Positions 11,195 to 22,496 of a stretch of DNA of 64,000 bases are shown one piece after another. Within the stretch, counting starts at the first letter, position 1, and the number at the start of each line of letters is the position of its first letter. The notes beneath the pieces were generated by a model. That model made no database searches. It was not told the origin of the DNA and saw only the letters and a list, made by a program, of their open reading frames with translations. This DNA comes from Muraenolepis orangiensis (lineage: Eukaryota; Chordata; Actinopteri; Gadiformes; Muraenolepididae). Position numbers and translations under genes: made by a program. Location: contig CM051022.1 in NCBI GenBank assembly GCA_027704905.1, positions 13,910,001 through 13,974,000 of the forward strand. Reading direction: 5' to 3'.

Positions 11195-11380
11195 GCCTTT
11201 GCAATATCCATTGCTACACACAGGGGGATTATAAATGAATACATTCACATCGTAAGCTCAATATGGATCGTCCTAAATGGCGAGCCTTTAAAATGACTTA
11301 AGTAATATTGGTTTAAAGACTTGATGTGAACTCAACAGATTAGAACCGACCTGGGAAGCATTAGACAGTGAACGGCACAC

Positions 11381-11873
11381 TTACCATCTGTCAGCGTCTG
11401 AGGAATTAGCCCTGGACACATCGGAGCAGCCGTTGGGGTGCCCCACACTGGGCTTGGGACACCGGTTTTTGGGCTGGACTAGTTTGGCCCCACACTCGGG
11501 GCACCATTTTTCGGGCTGGACCAATTGAGCGGGCCTATCCTGGTAGATGAAGGGATGGTCCAACATTTCGCAAGGTGAGATGCGCTGGTTGGGATCCAGC
11601 TCGAGCATCCTCCTCATCAGATCCGTGATGCTGGCCGCCCTTGGGTCGTCTGACACATTTCCTACCTTCGAATGAAAAGTAGTTTGTTTTAGACAATGGG
11701 CCGAAAAATGGTCACTTCATTAAAGTCCACAATGTTAATGGATAAACCTACCTTGACAACATTGTCCAGCGAGCGGCTGGCTGATGGGGGTATTCCCACT
11801 TCTCCATACTCCTCAGGGGACTGAAAAAGAGCCTCTGTATTAGATAATGGGGAACTTGCATCCTTACAATGTG

Positions 11874-11919
<46 letters not shown>

Positions 11920-14900
11920 TTACACCAATTCTGACTTCCTATCCATTTTAGAGTTAATTTTAAGATTCTATTGTTTGTCTTTAAATCGCTTAATGGGCTG
12001 GCCCCTCAGTACATCTCCGACCTCCTACAGGTGTACACCCCCTCCGAGGGCTTTGAGGTCGGCTAAAACGAAGAAAAAGACCAGGGGGGACCGAGCCTTC
12101 TCAGCGGTAGCTGCCCCCGGTGACCTCCCCCCCCCCATAACGACCTGCCCCCCCCCCCCCCCCCCAGGTCAAATTGTCCCCCACTCTTCAAACGTTTAAG
12201 TCCAAACGTTTAAGTCCGGCCTCAAGACCCCCCTCTGTTCCCTCTTTCCAGTCAGTCTGAGCTGAGCTGTTTGATTGTCAGTCCGTAGCCTTTTATGTGT
12301 GTCCTGCACCTATTCTCATGTGTGCCTTTTATGTATTCTTGTAATATTATATTTTGTGATAATGTTTGTTCATTGTGAAGCACTTTGGCAAACCCTCTGT
12401 TTTTAAAATTGTGCTATATAAATAAAGTGGATTGGATATATACTGTTTGTAGTATGTAGTATATGCTAATTAACAACGTTTAACTTTCCTCCAAGATATC
12501 CCCGCTACTTTTGCAGCACAAGTCTGCCGGATGACGTCAGACTTGTGCTGCTTGTAGCTGGAGATCTGGGTGCAACATGGAGGAAAGTTAAACCTACATT
12601 GAAAGTTATATTGAGCCCTAAAACCAGTAAGACAGGCTGATGTATAGTGAGTTATACCTTAAGTCTCCAGACCTCGGAACCACCATCTTCTGCTTCTTCG
12701 GTGAAGCAGTAGGTTCTGACGGCATCATCTAGCATAGCCTGAGGAAGCTCACCATTGGTCTTGAGGATGTACTGCCACTGGAACAACAGAACGTAGGCAG
12801 TCCAGTGAGCAACCAACTATATAACTTAATGCATCATATTTTACATTTAATTATTGTAGCGATATATAAATATACAGGCCATTTTTACTTTGAATTTACC
12901 AACAAAAACATTTACAATCGACACTTTAAAAACAACAACCCACTGTTAGACTTACCACTTGGTATTCCGTTTTCCCAGGATAAAGCACGGAGCCCTGTAC
13001 CAACTCTGCCAGGATGCATCCCAGGGACCACATGTCGGCAGAGCATGTGGCGGGGAGACCCAGCATCACCTCTGGGGCTCTGGAATAAAAGAAAGACAGG
13101 AAGAAAATAAGGAGTTCCCATTGGAGTCAGTAAGCAATAAGAAACCAGCTCAGGATTGCGGTCGGTTCCTCACCTGTACGGGAGAGTCTGGCCGTACTTG
13201 GGAAGCCTACCCTGGGCCGCTTTACCCGCTGAGCCAAAGTCAATGATTTTGACTTCCTGGCCGCTGAACATTATATTTTCAGGCTTCAGGTCCAGGTGAA
13301 TTATCCTAGCTTTGGTTAGGAAGACCAGAGCTTGTGCCAGCTTAAAAAACATGAATACATGATTATTTTATGACTTTTAAGGTTGACTATGTTACCATAT
13401 CTTTTCATCAAATTATTCTTAAAGTTTATTGCAGTTTATTAATTACTTGTTCAAAAAAGTCAAAAAAATTCAAACCAAGAGCAGAGTGCGATGGTGACTT
13501 AATCCAATGTATTTTACGCCAACAGATGCCCTCATGACACACTTTTAAAAGCGATAACTGTAAATGTATTTTGATTCCAAAGCAACACGCTTAATGTTGT
13601 TGAGGTCAAGTCAAACCACACCTGTTCCATAATGTCTCTGATCATTGGCAGAGGCAGATTGCCGTGCGCTGTCCCCAGAGTGACGTCGTACAGACTCCTG
13701 TCCAGGAGTTCGTACTCCAGACAGATGTGGGGACCATCAAAGAAGCACCCCATGAAGCTCACCACCTGACGCTTGTCTGCCTCCAAAGAGTGGAGGTAGG
13801 ATAATATGCCAACCTGAGAAAAAATAAATAAAATATATATACATACACATATACATACACATATGTATATATATAGATATATATATACACAATGTATATA
13901 TCTATATATACATATATATCTATATATATCTATATCAGTGGCGAAGCGTGTCTATCACAACTGGACCTTCTGTAGACCAGGGGTTCCCAAACTTTTCAGC
14001 CAAAGACCCCCAAAATAACAGACTGGAGAATGGCGACCCCCCCACTATCACCGTCCGACGGGGGGGGGGGGTATGTCACGATCGCGAACATAGTGTGTGG
14101 CTTTTTTTCAATGATGATACTGTCGTGAATCTGTGGGAATCAGAATTCCTTTATTTGTCACTCACATTATTATTAACAATAATAATAATAATAATACAAA
14201 TGATAAAAAATACTAATAATCAAATAAAAAATAAATAAACCTCATGGGTCACATCAAGAGGATTCTGAAATCATCTCACGACCCCCCCCCTCGGGGTCCC
14301 GCGAACCCCCCACTTTAGGAACCCCTGCTGTAGATGTTGGTTAAACTTATTTTATCAAGTTTTTACAAATGTCTATCAAGTTGGCTCAACATGTAAAACT
14401 TTGTTTGTTCAACTTCTATTACCAAGTTAGTTTACCAGGACAAGCAAACCAATACCAAGCAAACCAAAGCTATACTATAAATCTAAATGAGAATTAGCTT
14501 AACCTAAATATTAACACATGTAAAAAATTGCTGAAAAGACATTTCAATCTGGACTTTTATTACAATATCAAGAACTGTATTCCAACTCCAACCCACACAC
14601 TCATTAACTGTTCAGTGTTGTTATTCAAATAAGTGTGTCAATGGATGTCAACATATAAAGACCTTCCTTGGGACATGTAAAAACAACACCCTCCAACACA
14701 CCATTGCTTTTGCTCGGGGCTGCTCAAAAACTGAAATGACACGGTCCCATAGATAAAACTGTAATTGAGTGACTTGTTAAACAGTCCATTCTGAGGAGTA
14801 AGTGTGCAGGGTTGCTGCAGTAAAATGCAGTAAAACATAGAAAATTGTATCTCTCTAACTGAGAAACTTAACTCAAACATGAAAACACAATATCAGGTTG

Positions 14901-15946
14901 ATCTGGGCCCAGATCGTTTGTCCGCCAAACTTCTTCTCTCAAACGGCTCTTGAATGAGAGATTTCAACGAGTTAGGGACCGGGTTGAGTCTTGGGGTAGT
15001 GCTCACGCTCGCCATTGTTGAACTTGTTGTAGTTAAAATGGCCCCGCAGAGACAGAGCATAATATGCTTTTCCTAGTAGTACACTGTGACACACACAAAT
15101 GACGATGCTCGATGCTCCAAAGTCTTCCGGGAGGGCTGTTTGAAAAGCGCCCCCCCGAAGACGTTTTGAGGACGCTGATTGGCTACATTTTATGTCACTC
15201 GTTTATATCTTGAATCAGCAATTGGCTAAACTGCTACAGAGACCCGCCTCCGTGGGGCTATTTCTCTACAGCCCCCCCAGCATTGTCATTCAAATGCGCC
15301 CTTAAGGCTGCAGACCCTGAAATGGAACACGGCCACAGTGTACTAGGCATATGTGTACTAGGAAAAGCATATTATGTTGCGCATATTATTTTAAAATCAT
15401 ATTTTACACATATTTCTGGGTGCATTCCATATTTTAAACACACATATTGACAATTTATATATATATTTTAGATACATATAGATATCTATATAGATATATA
15501 TATTGGTACCTCATGCATTGCGTCCTTAAAGTTGTCCGCATAGTTCCGAAAAATCTTCACCGCTACGGGATGACCGCTCGATGTTTTAGTACATTTTGTT
15601 TTAGTACATCTGGCGACCGTCCCAAAGGTTCCTCTCCCCAGGAAGCACTCGACCAGGTACTGGGACGACGGGGAGCACAGCACGTCGCCTTCGCACACTG
15701 AGTGGTCTTCGCACACTGAGTGGTCTTCGCACACTGAGTGGTCTTCGCACACTGAGTCGCCTTCGCACACTGAGTGGTCTTCGCACACTGAGTGGTCTTC
15801 GCACACACAATAGTCTTCGCACACACAGTGGTCTTCGCACACACAGTGGTCATCGCACACACAATAGCCTTCGCACACACAGTGGTCTTCGCACACACAG
15901 TGGTCGTCGCACACACAGTGGTCGTCGCACACACAGTGGCTCGAAT
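11381..15946 (-). CDS. HIPK/DYRK-like protein kinase, 5' incomplete
   Basis: Seven exons join in consistent phases: 15510-15946, 13622-13813, 13174-13340, 12956-13079, 12658-12777, 11752-11820 and 11381-11665 (stop 11381-11383), giving 463 codons plus a split first codon. Visible kinase motifs: glycine loop GRGTFGTV, VAVKIF lysine, HLDLKPEN catalytic loop (HxD as in HIPKs), DFGSAG, activation-loop Tyr in KYGQTLPYRAPEV, and DMWSLGC. The CMGC-type tail SPEEYGEVG...LDPNQRISP matches HIPK layout. The C-terminus is short and holds WCPECGAKL...CP, a possible zinc-binding turn. Long HIPK C-terminal regions are absent, as in the amplified small HIPK-like kinases of fish. The first visible exon begins with a Cys/His repeat. 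No start codon exon was found; duplicated repeat DNA lies just upstream. Likely a cytoplasmic or nuclear Ser/Thr kinase. Confidence 0.85.
11965..12436 (+). mobile_element. L2-type LINE 3' fragment
   Basis: Encodes a broken C-terminal LINE piece (LNGLAPQYISDLLQVYTPSE) and ends GTGCTATATAAATAAAGTGG followed by ATTGGAT, the typical 3' terminus of fish L2 elements. It lies on the + strand in a kinase intron and is interrupted by C runs at 12127-12164. Confidence 0.7.
12478..12593. repeat. Short palindromic MITE-like element
   Basis: Outer arms GTTTAACTTTCCTCCA (12478-12493) and TGGAGGAAAGTTAAAC (12578-12593) are perfect inverted repeats. Inner arms at 12513-12526 and 12538-12551 are also complementary. 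It sits in a kinase intron. Confidence 0.7.
13936..14336. mobile_element. Truncated outer hAT with complete nested MITE
   Basis: The outer end CAGTGGCGAAGCGTGTC starts at 13936. The nested MITE spans 13978-14327, with ends CAGGGGTTCCCAAA and GGAACCCCTG and 8-bp duplications CTGTAGAC and CTGTAGAT. The outer element stops shortly after the MITE. It lies in the intron between the first two visible kinase exons. Confidence 0.8.
15058..15376. mobile_element. MITE with 21-bp inverted ends
   Basis: The 21-bp ends at 15058-15078 (CATAATATGC then TTTTCCTAGTA) and 15356-15376 are exact inverted repeats around a 277-bp GC-rich interior without coding capacity. Superfamily not assigned. Lies in a kinase intron. 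Confidence 0.65.
15685..15940. repeat. 18-bp coding minisatellite in a kinase exon
   Basis: About 14 units of 18 bp, read on the minus strand as GTGTGCGAAGACCACTCA and variants. Being divisible by three, it stays in the kinase frame and encodes repeats of Val-Cys-Glu/Asp-Asp-His-Cys/Ser directly before the kinase domain (EGDVLC junction). The unit resembles the exon's own GTGTGCGAAGGCGACGTG, so it probably arose by amplifying exon sequence. The exon acceptor (TTCCTTCCCAG) precedes it at 15947. Confidence 0.88.
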
Positions 15947-16161
15947 CTGGGAAGGAAAGGACAACAACAATTGTATAATTTCCAATACGTTTTACGTATT
16001 ATTTTCGGAGGACCCTTTTGGTTCTTGTGAGAGCAGCAGGACGTTTCCCTCGACGATGTGTGTCTCAAAATCGCCCCCATCAGGTGAGAGGAAGGACACG
16101 CGTATTCAGTTTCGAGAAGAGCTAACTACAACTACACGTTGAAACATTAGCCTACTTTAGC

Positions 16162-17169
16162 CAGTGGTGAAGCATCAGGGCCTTCAAGGTATTCAGAGAA
16201 GACCCTGGAACTCTCAGATGAAACAAAAAAAATCGAATTAATTGTATTAATAAAATGTAATACAATTTAATCTAATTTAATCTAATTTTAATAAAATGAA
16301 TAAATGAGAATGGTATCTGTGTTGTTATCTGTTATATTACAGTGTTACGTTGATTTGTTTGTCTTTCTCGGTCGATGCACTACGCATTTGAGTTGGAAAA
16401 ACAATGCAACCTATCAGATATTTTTCTAGGTTGCGGGGAAGAATATCCTTCAACCAAAGTATTCCCCATGACTTTGGCCCTTAGACTGAATGAGAGAGTA
16501 CGTTTGGATTGACAATTTGATCAACCAATCATATCGTGATTTGTAGCCAATGGGCGTATTCTTTCAGATTTCCCCACAGCTCAATAGGGAGCTAGAAGGT
16601 ATACTGGCTGGAGCGAGAAGGGATCTAGCGTCAAGTGCTACGTTGATGATGGGCTGTTACTTCACTACATGGACTCTGCTTTACCAACTATGGTACACTT
16701 GGAAATTGGCTGCGACAATCTTATCTGCCTAAATGAGATAAGGCATAAAGTGACTCCTCCGTGACGTCCGTATGACTAGAAAAACGGAATTTTCGAATTG
16801 GGGGGGGGGGGGTGGTCTACAGCAGGGGTTCCCAAAGTGGGGGTCGCGGGACCCCGAGGGGGGGGTCGCGAGATGATTTCAGAATCCTCTTGATGTGACC
16901 CATGAGGTTTTTTTATTTTTTATTTTATTTGTAATTTGTATTATTATTATTATTGTTAATAATAACGTGAGTGACAAATAAAGGAATTCTGATTCCCACA
17001 GATTCACGACAGTATCATCCTCGTGCCGCGATCGCGACGTACCACCCCCCCCCCCACCCCGTCGGACGGTGATAGTGGGGGGTCTGTTATGTTGGGGGTC
17101 GCGGGCTGAAGAGTTGGGGAACCCCTGGTCTACAGAAGGTCCAGTTGTGATGGACACGCTTCGCCACTG
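16162..17169 (-). mobile_element. hAT element (internally deleted) with nested MITE
   Basis: Ends CAGTGGTGAAGC and GCTTCGCCACTG are flanked by the 8-bp duplication ACTTTAGC at 16154-16161 and 17171-17178. Copy A carries the empty site at 697-704. Compared with 19563-21544 it is inverted and has lost the transposase region near 16640. The nested MITE at 16823-17127 has perfect GTCTACAG duplications at 16815-16822 and 17128-17135. Confidence 0.88.
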
Positions 17170-17472
17170 GACTTTAGCACATACACACACACACACATAC
17201 TGTCCGTTTGTACACAGACTCTGGGAACTCACCGTCCATGTCGCTGGACATTATCAAAAGTCTTAACGGTTAGAAGCGATCTCTCTCTGGCAGTGAAATC
17301 TCCCTTCCTCCAGTCGACTCTGTACTAAACGTTCTATGTCCGCGCACCGCTATTTATACTTGCATTTGGTTGCTCTGGTTGCTCTGGTTACTCGGAATGT
17401 TTACAGTCTGCCTCACGTTCAAAGGAAAAAAAAAAAGTGACGAAAATGTGTTTATATAATAATTAACAATTA

Positions 17473-17506
<34 letters not shown>

Positions 17507-18055
17507 ATTATTATTATTTACAGTGGTGAAATAAACAAACGATTAATGACGCTTCCATCAATACAAAAAAATAGATATACCGAAGTCTATTATACACGGA
17601 AATCGTTTTCACGTGACGTCACAGCCGTAGAGGAACGCCCACTTTGAGGGCTAAACTCCCGCTTTCTTCTGATGGCCGCCAGCTGTTCATTAGCTCTCTT
17701 TTTTTTTTTTAAACCAGTTTGGGCCAAAATGCCGGACAGTGTTTGTGCGATCGGATGCAGTTGCCGACGAGCCTGCGGTGTGTTTCTTTGAAGAAAACCC
17801 AAAAGGAGAAGATTGTGTGTTTGGGCTGTACAACACAAGTCTTCTCAGTAGACATTTAATTAATGTTTTATTTTTAACTCCTATTTGACATGGTTTGTTT
17901 TCGTGGGCCGACGCCAACCCACTTAGTTATACGGCCGTTTGTTTTTGAATAACTTATGTACTGCACAATAAGTGTCTTATTTGCACATTGTTGTACAATA
18001 CAGTGTGGCCATACAATGGCCATAACATGTGCACGGAGCCGGTAAGATGGAGTGA

Positions 18056-19255
18056 TGGATGGAGTATGGCGCCGTACGAGATGGCTGCCGTGTCGCGAGC
18101 TCCCGCACGACGACCCTCCTGTCGGACCGCCGCCAGGTGGTGAGGATGGGCAGCACCACATCAGAGCCACTGACCCTCAACACGGGAGCCCCCCAGGGAT
18201 GCGTGCTGAGCCCTCTCCTCTACTCCCTCTACACCCACGACTGCATGGCTATGCACAGCTCCAACGTCATCGTCAAGTTTGCTGACGACACGACAGTGAT
18301 GGGCCTGATCGCCGGCGACGACGAGACAGCCTACAGGGAGGAGGTCGGATCGCTGGAGCAGTGGTGCCAGGAGAACAGCCTCGCCCTCAACGTCAAGAAG
18401 ACCAAGGAGCTGATCGTGGACTTCAGGAGGCAGAGGGGAGAGCACAGCCCTATCTCCATCGACGGCGTTGCAGTAGAGAGGGTCAGCAGCTTCAAGTTCC
18501 TCGGCGTGCACATCTCCGAGGACCTCACATGGTCCACGCACACCACACACGTGGTGAAAAAGGCCCAACAACGCCTGTATTTTCTCAGGCGTCTGAAGAA
18601 ATTCAGCATGGGCCCCCGCATCCTGAGAACATTCTACAACGGCACCATCGAGAGTGTTCTGACAGGGTGTATCACCGCCTGGTACGGGAACTGCACGGCA
18701 CTCGAGCGCAGAGCGCTTCAAAGGGTGGTGCGGACGGCCCAGTATATCGTTGGAGGTGAGCTCCCCTCCCTCCTGGACATTTACAACCAGCGGTGCGTGG
18801 CCAAGGCCAAAAGAATTATAAAAGACATTGCCCACCCCAGCCACGAACTTTACTCACTATTACCGTCAGGCAGGCGATACCGCAGTATCAAGTGTCGTAC
18901 AAATAGGCTTAGAGATAGCTTCCACAGTCAGGCCATCAGGCTGCTGAACAAGGGCGTATAACATATAACAATGTATATTTTATTACATTGATTTATATAT
19001 ATATATTGCTCTTTTCTGTGCTGATTTTTGCATTTTATAAATTGCATTTTTTATTTTTATTTTATATTCCTTATTCTATTTTTTATTCTATTTTTTATTC
19101 TATTTTTATCTATTTTTATCTATTTTTATTTTATCTTATTCTATAACTGCTGTCTGTCGTCGGGTATTGCACACAAGAATTTCACATCACTGCTTTATAC
19201 TAAACTGTAAACTGTGAAGTGACAATAAACTTGACTTGACTTGACTTGACTTGTG
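18056..19255 (+). mobile_element. Rex1 LINE, 5' region joined to RT, inserted in copy B
   Basis: The 3' half of a Rex1/Babar-clade non-LTR element. The 300-codon frame at 18059-18961 starts with a short untranslated-like head (GGCGCCGTACGAGATGGC), then enters the reverse transcriptase at NTGAPQGCVLSPLLYSLYTH with catalytic FADDTT near 18278-18295, and runs to the terminal LPSGRRYRSIKCRTNRLRDS region. The 3' end is AATAAACTTGACTTGACT repeats at 19226-19252. The endonuclease and fingers are missing although a 5'-type head is kept, so this looks like an internal deletion. It sits in the minisatellite site of copy B. Confidence 0.85.
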
Positions 19256-20231
19256 ATGAGGAGTGAGGAGTGAGGAGTGACGAGGAGTGATGCTGGGGAC
19301 AGTGTGACGTCACGGACTGTCTCGTGGCTCGTTTATGGCCTCGTGGCCCCGCCTCCCATCGGCGGACAGAAGTGTCCCCACTAGATGGCGCTGGTGTTAT
19401 ATTACATTTACATGATATCGTGTACATGTCATCATGTCGTCATATCATGGCAGCCAATGTGGCTATTTCCACCCATAGCATGGCAGGGACAACCCAGGTG
19501 TCCTCAATGCTACTAGCACCCCGGATACACATTAGATACTGTTTTTGGATGTATATGTATTTCAGTGGCGAAGCGTGTCTATCACAACTGGACCTTCTGT
19601 AGACCAGGGGTTCCTCCTTTTCACCCCCCCCCCCCCCCCCCCCCCCCCCACCGGAGGGACTGGAACATTAAAAACAACGTGTGCACAGAGTTTCACCATC
19701 GCGAACATCGTGAAGTCCAAGGGGGGGGGGGGGAGGTCCAACGTGAAGTCCAGGGGGGGGGGGTCCAACGTGAAGTCCAGGGGGGGGGGGGGGGGTCCAA
19801 CGTGAAGTCCAGGGGGGGGGGGGGGGAGGTCCAACGTGAAGTCCAAGGGTGGGGGGGGGGGGGGGTAATCGTGATCGCGAAAATTGTGTGTGGCTTTTTT
19901 TTCCAGCTGCAAATGATAGTCGTGAATCTGTCGGAATCAGAATTCCTTTATTCGTCACCCTTACATATTAAACGGACTTACATAAAACCCCCACTTTGGG
20001 AACCCCTGCTGTACCCCCCCCCCCCCCCCCCCCCATTCGAAAATTCTGTTATTCTAGTCAGACGGACGTCCCGGAGGAGTCACTTTATGCTTTATCTCAT
20101 TTAGGAAGATCAGATTGTCGCAGCCAATTCCCAAGTGTACCATAGTTGGTAAAGCAGAGTCCATGTAGTGAAGTAACAGACCACCACAGACCACCACACA
20201 CAGGCTATCGGTTAAAGGGCCAGTCTAACAC

Positions 20232-20445
20232 GCTTCACGTGAAAAGGCTTAACGTAACTTAAAGTTCCAAAATAGCGATCAATAATCACCAAATATCTCT
20301 GGCATATGTCTTGTCATTAGCACTTTCACCTGTCAAAATGAAAGTGAAAAGGTGAAAGTGCTAATGACAAGACATATGCAAATTAGGTGATTATTGATCG
20401 CGGGTTTGTAACTCTTAGTTACGTTAAGTCTTTTCACGTTAAGCG
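20232..20445. repeat. About 210-bp imperfect palindrome
   Basis: The left arm contains CGATCAATAATCACC and CATATGTCTTGTCATTAGCA. The right arm contains their reverse complements (20340-20400). The outer CGTGAAAAG and CTTTTCACG parts also pair. It could fold into a long hairpin and may be a separate foldback element nested in the hAT copy. Confidence 0.75.
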
Positions 20446-20807
20446 ATGCAAAGAAAGATCAAGTCAAAACTCTCAATTTAAATGCACAACAATGCTTAAC
20501 AAACTCATGACAGCCATTAACTAATCAGTCAACAAGTGTGTGGAAACAAAATGCAACAACCAGCTCAACGAGATGCAACACTGAGACCAAACCAGCAAAG
20601 ACAAATGAGTCTCACTCACCAATGACGTTCACTTGAAGACCAAATCCATTCTCCTGTCCTTCTGGATGGTTCGACCACCCGGTCATAAAGATGATCGCTT
20701 TTCAGATCCAAAATAAGTTGCCTTTCCAATTCCCTGCCCTCTGGTCGGTCCCAAATAGCAACACTCCCATCAGTAGAGCCTCTTGTGGCTAGTAGAGCCT
20801 CTCGTGG

Positions 20808-21068
20808 CTAGTAGAGCCTCTTGTGGCTAGTAGAGCCCGTTAGCCACGGGTATCTTTCCCAGTTGCTAGCCTGAAAATGGCGAACATAGCCTGCTTTAAC
20901 AACTTGATTCAGCTCAAGATTGTCAGGCGTTGGACGGCCTTTTTTAATAATGTCCATCTTTACATTGAATGGTCGTCTTGAAAATGGTTCCGACAATAAA
21001 TCCGCAACGACATCATCTTCGCCTGTTGCCATTTTGACGTAAAATCCTACGTAGAAACAACGTAGCAC
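20808..21068 (-). pseudogene. hAT transposase N-terminal fragment (TTF/zinc-finger type)
   Basis: An 86-codon frame contains VKMDIIKKGRPTPDNLEL and YVRHFQASNWERYPWLTGS, typical of the N-terminal TTF/ZMYM-like region of hAT transposases, just before the expected LYCW zinc-binding segment. The frame then stops and no catalytic domain follows. It identifies the enclosing element as hAT. A weak ATG at 21033 (MATGEDD) is the likeliest family start. Confidence 0.7.
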
Positions 21069-22101
21069 TACGCTAGATCCACTCTCGCTCCAGCCAGTAT
21101 ACCTTCTAGCTCCCTACGGAGCTGTGGGGAAATCTGAAAGAATACGCCCATTGGCTACAAATCACGATATGATTGGTTGATCAAATTGGCAATCCAAACG
21201 TACTCTCTCATTCAGTCTAAGGGCCAAAGTCATCGGGAATACTTTGGTTGAAGGATATTCTTCCCAGCAACCCAGAAAAATATCTGATTGGTTGAATGGT
21301 TTTTCCAACACAAAACCACTCAAATGCGTAGTGCATGGACCGAGAAAGACAAACAAATCAACGTAACTGTAATATAACAGATAACAACACAGATACAATT
21401 CTCATTTAGTAATTTTATTAAATTGTATTACATTTTATTAAATTGTATTACTTTATTAATACAATTAATTAGATTGTTTTGGTTTCATTTGAGAGTTCCA
21501 GGGTCTTCTCTGAATACCTTGAAGGCCCTGACGCTTCACCACTGATGTATTTATAAAAGATGTATTTCTTTGATAACTTTATTCCCTTGTGCTGCTGCAT
21601 CAAATTGTAATTCCCCTATGGTGGATCGATTAAAGGCACACATCTTAAGCTCTGTAGCTATTTACACCCAGGGAGTTGGACTGCATGTACATGTATCTGT
21701 TCTAGCTCTTTCTACGATGGCTTGGTGAGGTAACCTGAACATCACAGACAAAACACCTGTGCTATATTGTGAATGTGGCTGCACGTTTGAAATATTGTGG
21801 TGAGATTTATTTTGGCCAAAAAAAGGTTGTAAGTGGAATTTTATTCTTGCCTCCTGAAAATATCTTGGTGACATGGCAGCCATAGCCAGCCCTGCAAACC
21901 CAGCCGATGGACGGTTTAAAAGTTCAAAATTATTCAAATGTTTATTGTATATAGTTGTAAATGTTATAGATTACTAAAATACAAATTCATATGTTGTCAA
22001 TAGATAAATGCATGAAATAAACAATTCAACAATTTCTTCTAATTGATTCAAATTCATTTGATTTATTATTATATTATATACCATTCCAAAAGGGAAAACA
22101 G

Positions 22102-22374
22102 TCATTCTGTCTTCCTCTGCTCTGCCTCTCGCTGTAATCTCATGTCCTCCCTCATCAGCTCTATAAACTCTTCATCTCTCCCTCTCTTCCTTCTTTCTGG
22201 CTCTGGCTCCCTTTCCTCCTCCTCCTCCTGGTCACCCACTGCTGAACTTGGCCCTGGTGTGTCCTCGGGGATGGAGGCAACCAGGACAGGGGGTGCAATG
22301 AAATGCCTCTGTCCCAACACCTCATCCATGAGGACAAACCACGGCCAAGTTGCAGCAGTGTGTTTCCCACTCAC
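22102..22374 (-). pseudogene. C-terminal piece of a Myb/SANT-like protein, copy B
   Basis: Ninety codons, nearly identical to the frame at 3858-4127. Differences include Gly to Val in MDEVLGQRH, Ser to Phe, Ala to Glu in the basic cluster and one extra Glu. The reading frame survives in both copies despite indels elsewhere in the block, which hints at past constraint. No upstream exon encoding a DNA-binding domain was found. Confidence 0.45.
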
Positions 22375-22496
22375 ACCTTCTCCTGACCCTGGACATTTGC
22401 AATCCTAAGGCAGAGGAAATCACTCATGGCATTTAACAACATTAACAACATCAGCAAAAGTGCTTTTATTAACTTGCATGATTAAAACAAACAAAT

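Larger units (their letters stand above)
19563..21544 (-). mobile_element. hAT element with transposase remnant and nested MITE
   Basis: Ends CAGTGGCGAAGCGTGTC and GACGCTTCACCACTG are flanked by the 8-bp duplication ATGTATTT at 19555-19562 and 21545-21552. Copy A has the uninterrupted site near 3258-3280. The nested MITE lies at 19605-20008 and contains G-tract repeats at 19690-19880. A minus-strand transposase N-terminal fragment lies at 20808-21068. This is the longest copy of the family in the window (1982 bp). Confidence 0.88.

Noticed and set aside
18161..18844. 227-codon antisense frame
   Set aside because: Mirror of the Rex1 reverse transcriptase frame on the other strand; no own motifs.
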